A DNA stretch of 64,000 bases from positions 372,001 to 436,000 of the forward strand of contig JAHBVY010000001.1 of assembly GCA_019637265.1 (NCBI GenBank), given 5' to 3'. The position numbers and the translations under genes were made by a program. The stretch comes from Polyangiaceae bacterium (lineage in GTDB: Bacteria; Myxococcota_A; Polyangia; Polyangiales; Polyangiaceae). The notes beneath the pieces are model-generated. The model was not told the origin of the DNA. It did no database searches and saw only the letters and a list, made by a program, of their open reading frames with translations. Of this stretch, positions 61,556 through 64,000 are shown one piece after another; within the stretch, counting starts at the first letter, position 1; each line of letters starts with the position of its first letter.

Positions 61556-62988
61556 TGGAGCGTCGCCGAATGCGGATGGCGGAGCTCGCGCGGGAGAGCG
61601 GCGTCTCGCGCGAGACCATCCACTATTACCTGCGCGAAGGCCTGCTGCCGCGGCCGGTGAAGGGCGGCAAGACCGTCGCTTATTACGACGAGAGTCACCT
61701 CGAGCGGCTCGCGCTGATCCGCCGGCTGCGCGAGGAGAAGTACCTGCCGCTCGCGGTGATCCGCCGCGTCGTGGAGGCGGGGCCGGAGGGGCCGACGGAT
61801 CGCGACGTGGACACCCTGAGCGACGTGCTCAGCATCGACCCTACCATGCGCCGCAGCCTGGCCGAGCTCGCGACGCCGGACTCGGAGTCCGAGCGGGTGG
61901 CCTTGGAGCTCGGCCTCTTGGGGGAGGGCGCCGCGCAGATCGCCAAGCATGATGAGGCCGAGCAGCGCGTGCTCGCCTCGGTGGCTCAGGCGCTGAGCCT
62001 GGAGGGGGAGGCGCGTCAGCTCACGTTGGCTGACATGGCCGCCTGCGCGCGCGAGCTGAGCGAGCTGGTGGACACCGAGGCGGGGCTGTTCTTCGACTTG
62101 GTGATCCGTCAGGGAGACTTGCGAAGCGCGATCGACGCGCTCCGGAGCGGTCGCGCGGCGGTGGCGCGCTTCATCACGGCGTACCGCGACCTGATGCTGC
62201 GCCGGGTGGTGGACGACGTGCTCGCCGGCATCGCCCGCGGCGCGCGCGACATCGAGCGGCTCAGCCTGCTGCCGCTCTCCGCCGCGCTCAGCGAGCGCCT
62301 GGGATCGGCGCAGCAAGAGGAGTCGCTCCGGGCGCGGGCCCAGGCGGGGGACGCCGCGGCCGCGAACGATCTGGTGTGGCACCTGTTCGTGTTGGGCGCT
62401 CCACCCGCGCTGACTGAGCTGAGCGCGGAGGTGACGGGCCTGCTCCGGCCGCGCGCGCGCTGCTTGGTGGTGGCGGCGCGCGCCTTGGTCGATCCGGAGG
62501 CTCACCTCGCAGATCTCGGTCAGCAGCTCGGCAAGGCGGGCGTCTTCGCCCTGGGTCAGGTGCTGGCGGCGCAGGCGCGGCTCGCGAGCTTCGGGCGGCG
62601 GCGTGAAGATCACGATCAGGGCTTCCTCGCCGTCGCGGTCCCGGTGATGCACGAGCTGGGGCGCGCGGCGCCGGGCGAGGACGCGGATCCGCTGGCCTCC
62701 GCCTGCGCCTACCATTTCCGCGCGCGAATTCGCTTGGCGCTGCCGCGGGTGCTCGGCCGCCACCAGCTCGCGATCGAGGATCTCGAGCGCGAGCTCGGCG
62801 TGTTGTCCGCCGCGGGGGGGCGCATCGGCGCGGCGCACCGCGCGCGGCTCGAGGGCAACGCCCGGCTCAGCCTGGCGAGCGCTTACCAGGAGGCCGGGCG
62901 CCGCGTGGAGGCGCGCGCCGAGCTCGAGCGCGCCACCGCGGTGGATCCAGAGGGGCCGATCGGAGCGGCGGCTCGGCGTCTGGCGTGA
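61555..62988 (+). CDS. MerR-type regulator fused to a long helical domain
   Basis: 477 residues from the ATG at 61555 (an ATG at 61570 is possible). The N-terminal 70 residues are a MerR winged helix: MAELARESGVSRETIHYYLREG then YYDESHLERLALIRRLREEKYLP. The usual dimer helix and ligand region are replaced by ~390 helical residues in Ala/Leu/Arg-rich pairs, TPR-like, with DMAACARELSELVDTEAGLF and a C-terminal ASAYQEAGRRVEARAELERATAVDPEG repeat. Membership of the MerR family is clear; the ligand is unknown. Overlaps the exported protein by one base. Confidence 0.8.
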   Translation: MERRRMRMAELARESGVSRETIHYYLREGLLPRPVKGGKTVAYYDESHLERLALIRRLREEKYLPLAVIRRVVEAGPEGPTDRDVDTLSDVLSIDPTMRRSLAELATPDSESERVALELGLLGEGAAQIAKHDEAEQRVLASVAQALSLEGEARQLTLADMAACARELSELVDTEAGLFFDLVIRQGDLRSAIDALRSGRAAVARFITAYRDLMLRRVVDDVLAGIARGARDIERLSLLPLSAALSERLGSAQQEESLRARAQAGDAAAANDLVWHLFVLGAPPALTELSAEVTGLLRPRARCLVVAARALVDPEAHLADLGQQLGKAGVFALGQVLAAQARLASFGRRREDHDQGFLAVAVPVMHELGRAAPGEDADPLASACAYHFRARIRLALPRVLGRHQLAIEDLERELGVLSAAGGRIGAAHRARLEGNARLSLASAYQEAGRRVEARAELERATAVDPEGPIGAAARRLA

Positions 62989-63000
62989 GCGGCGCCCCGT

Positions 63001-63025
63001 CGCGGTGCCGTCCAACCCCCCCCGC
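63001..63025 (+). repeat. dispersed C-tract element, copy d
   Basis: CGCGGTGCCGTCCAA followed by eight C. A GTG within it opens a frame into the next gene, but this is not the likely start. Confidence 0.75.
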
Positions 63026-63073
63026 ACTCCTCAGAAGTTGCCCCGGAGCTCGCCCGCGAGCTACCGGAGCCTC

Positions 63074-63928
63074 ATGCGGCTGCCTGGGCGCCTCGACCGG
63101 ACCACCCTGGGCGATGTGCTGGGCGCGCTGTATCGCGCCCGCGCCACGGGGACGCTGGCGCTGATCGAGCGGCGCGGCTGTCACGCTGGGCGTGAGCACC
63201 GCTTGGTCCTCACCCAAGGCCTGGTGGAGGCCGTGGAGTCGCCGCTCCCACAGGTGAAGCTCGGCGAGCTGCTCTATCAGGAGGGCTTCCTCGCCGAGCT
63301 CGAGTTCCTGCGGCTCGGGCGCGAGCTGAATCGTGAGCCATCCTTACGAGTGGGGGAGCTGCTCACGGCGCGGAGCTGGGTGAGCGGTGAGGTGGTGCGC
63401 GCCGCCCTGCGTCACCAGCTGCGGCGGCGGTTGGACGAGCTGTTTCGCCTCGCGGACGCCGAGCTGCGTTTCCACGTGGTCACGCCGCGGGCGCGCGCCG
63501 AGATCCCCCCGCTCGCGCCGGAGGAGTTCCTGTTCGGTCGGCCGCGCGCGCGCTCCCGCGGGCCGCAGGAGCACCCAGCGGCGGGCGCGTCCGCGGAGCC
63601 CTCCTCGGGGCGGCCCTTCGCGGAGCGCTCATCGCCCATGTATGGGCGACCGGCCGGTCGCCCCCACCCAGAGTCGTCCGGGGATCGAGGCGCGCGGACA
63701 GGCTCCGAAGCGCCGACGCCCCGACGTCGTGATCCTGTACGTCAGCGAGCCTGTCAAACCCTGGGGATCGCCCCGGACGCCGATCGGGGCGCGGTGGCTC
63801 GCGCCTTCCGTCAGCTCGCGCGCCAGGTGCACCCCGATCGCCACCCCGGCGCCAGCGCCGACGAGCGTCAGCGCCTGATGCGCGACCTGGCGCGGCTCTC
63901 CGCGGCCTACCACGCGCTAGTCGGTTGA
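63074..63928 (+). CDS. DUF4388/PATAN-like protein with C-terminal J domain
   Basis: 284 residues from the ATG at 63074 (GGAG at 63066-63069). The N-terminal ~150 residues have the DUF4388-type pattern: GRLDRTTLGDVLGALYRARATG, TGTLAL..., LVLTQGLVEAVESPL, LGELL. A Ser/Arg/Gly/Pro linker (150-225) is followed by a J domain: LGIAPDADRGAVARAFRQLA then VHPDRHPG with the essential HPD (253-255). J domains activate Hsp70 ATPase, so this may bring an Hsp70 to a signalling protein. No dnaK nearby. Confidence 0.8.
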   Translation: MRLPGRLDRTTLGDVLGALYRARATGTLALIERRGCHAGREHRLVLTQGLVEAVESPLPQVKLGELLYQEGFLAELEFLRLGRELNREPSLRVGELLTARSWVSGEVVRAALRHQLRRRLDELFRLADAELRFHVVTPRARAEIPPLAPEEFLFGRPRARSRGPQEHPAAGASAEPSSGRPFAERSSPMYGRPAGRPHPESSGDRGARTGSEAPTPRRRDPVRQRACQTLGIAPDADRGAVARAFRQLARQVHPDRHPGASADERQRLMRDLARLSAAYHALVG

Positions 63929-63935
63929 GCTGACC

Positions 63936-64000
63936 TCACAGCCGCTCGAGCAGCGCCGGGAGCCCCAGCAGGTCGGGCAAGGTGTGGCTCGGCTTCGACT
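63936..64000 (-). CDS. 3' end of a gene, possibly a HAD-family hydrolase
   Basis: Minus-strand frame runs to the window edge and ends TGA at 63936-63938. The visible C-terminus SKPSHTLPDLLGLPALLERL resembles the end of HAD-IA phosphatases (P-x-H-x-x-x-x-L-x-x-L-x-x-L). Only 21 residues are visible, so the call is tentative. Confidence 0.4.
   Translation of the reverse strand, partial: SKPSHTLPDLLGLPALLERL

Overview
The window is a very GC-rich bacterial chromosome segment, most likely from a myxobacterium-type organism (Myxococcota). This is inferred from the gene types: Ser/Thr kinases with an HRDVSPQN catalytic loop, TPR lipoproteins, a DUF4388-like/J-domain fusion, a mevalonate pathway and a branched-chain 2-oxoacid dehydrogenase. 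No marker such as rRNA is present, and I see no rRNA, tRNA, CRISPR array, insertion sequence or prophage. About 56 protein genes are supported, two of them cut by the window edges.

Layout. 1-7313: an isoprenoid block. Six minus-strand genes, mostly joined by 4-bp start/stop overlaps, encode a polyprenyl diphosphate synthase, mevalonate kinase, diphosphomevalonate decarboxylase, phosphomevalonate kinase, HMG-CoA reductase and a TPR lipoprotein. A divergent type 2 IPP isomerase completes the route to prenyl diphosphates (HMG-CoA synthase is not here). 7315-23178: a membrane-protein block with three paralogous membrane proteins carrying a degenerate spermidine-synthase-like domain, two GT-C-like glycosyltransferases, two lipoproteins, and a divergent geranylgeranyl-reductase/UbiA-prenyltransferase pair. 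Together with the first block this could be a locus for a reduced-isoprenoid lipid or glycolipid. 23491-24825: a coiled-coil GAF protein and a single-domain response regulator. 24986-28001: trpF-trpB-trpA. 28038-31564: fur, a glyoxalase II-like hydrolase and the mutY-mutT GO-repair pair.

31862-40459: a TPR protein, then a partial complex I operon nuoABCD-GHI (no nuoE, nuoF or nuoJ-N). NuoH carries a ~150-residue membrane insertion. 40613-44942: gatB, mtnA, lipA and a TerB-like gene. 45471-49281: E1alpha, E1beta and E2 of a branched-chain 2-oxoacid dehydrogenase, which needs the lipoate made by LipA. 49712-52865: a secreted TPR protein, a Ser/Thr kinase and a tiny membrane protein. 53008-58596: prs, rplY, pth, rpsF, rpsR, rplI, dnaB in the widely conserved order. 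58729-64000: obgE, a diacylglycerol-kinase-like gene, a secreted protein, a MerR-TPR regulator, the DUF4388-like/J-domain protein and the end of a possible HAD hydrolase.

The most unusual feature at DNA level is the wealth of short repeats. A dispersed C-tract/A-run element occurs at more than ten mostly intergenic sites. TCAGC...GCTGA palindromes recur. Tandem arrays of 11, 16, 17 and 18 bp sit near gene ends and starts. Repeat-derived in-frame insertions lie inside conserved enzymes (TrpF, Pth, MutY, the prenyl synthase tail). Start codons and functions are judged by eye from the translated sequence; no database search was run.
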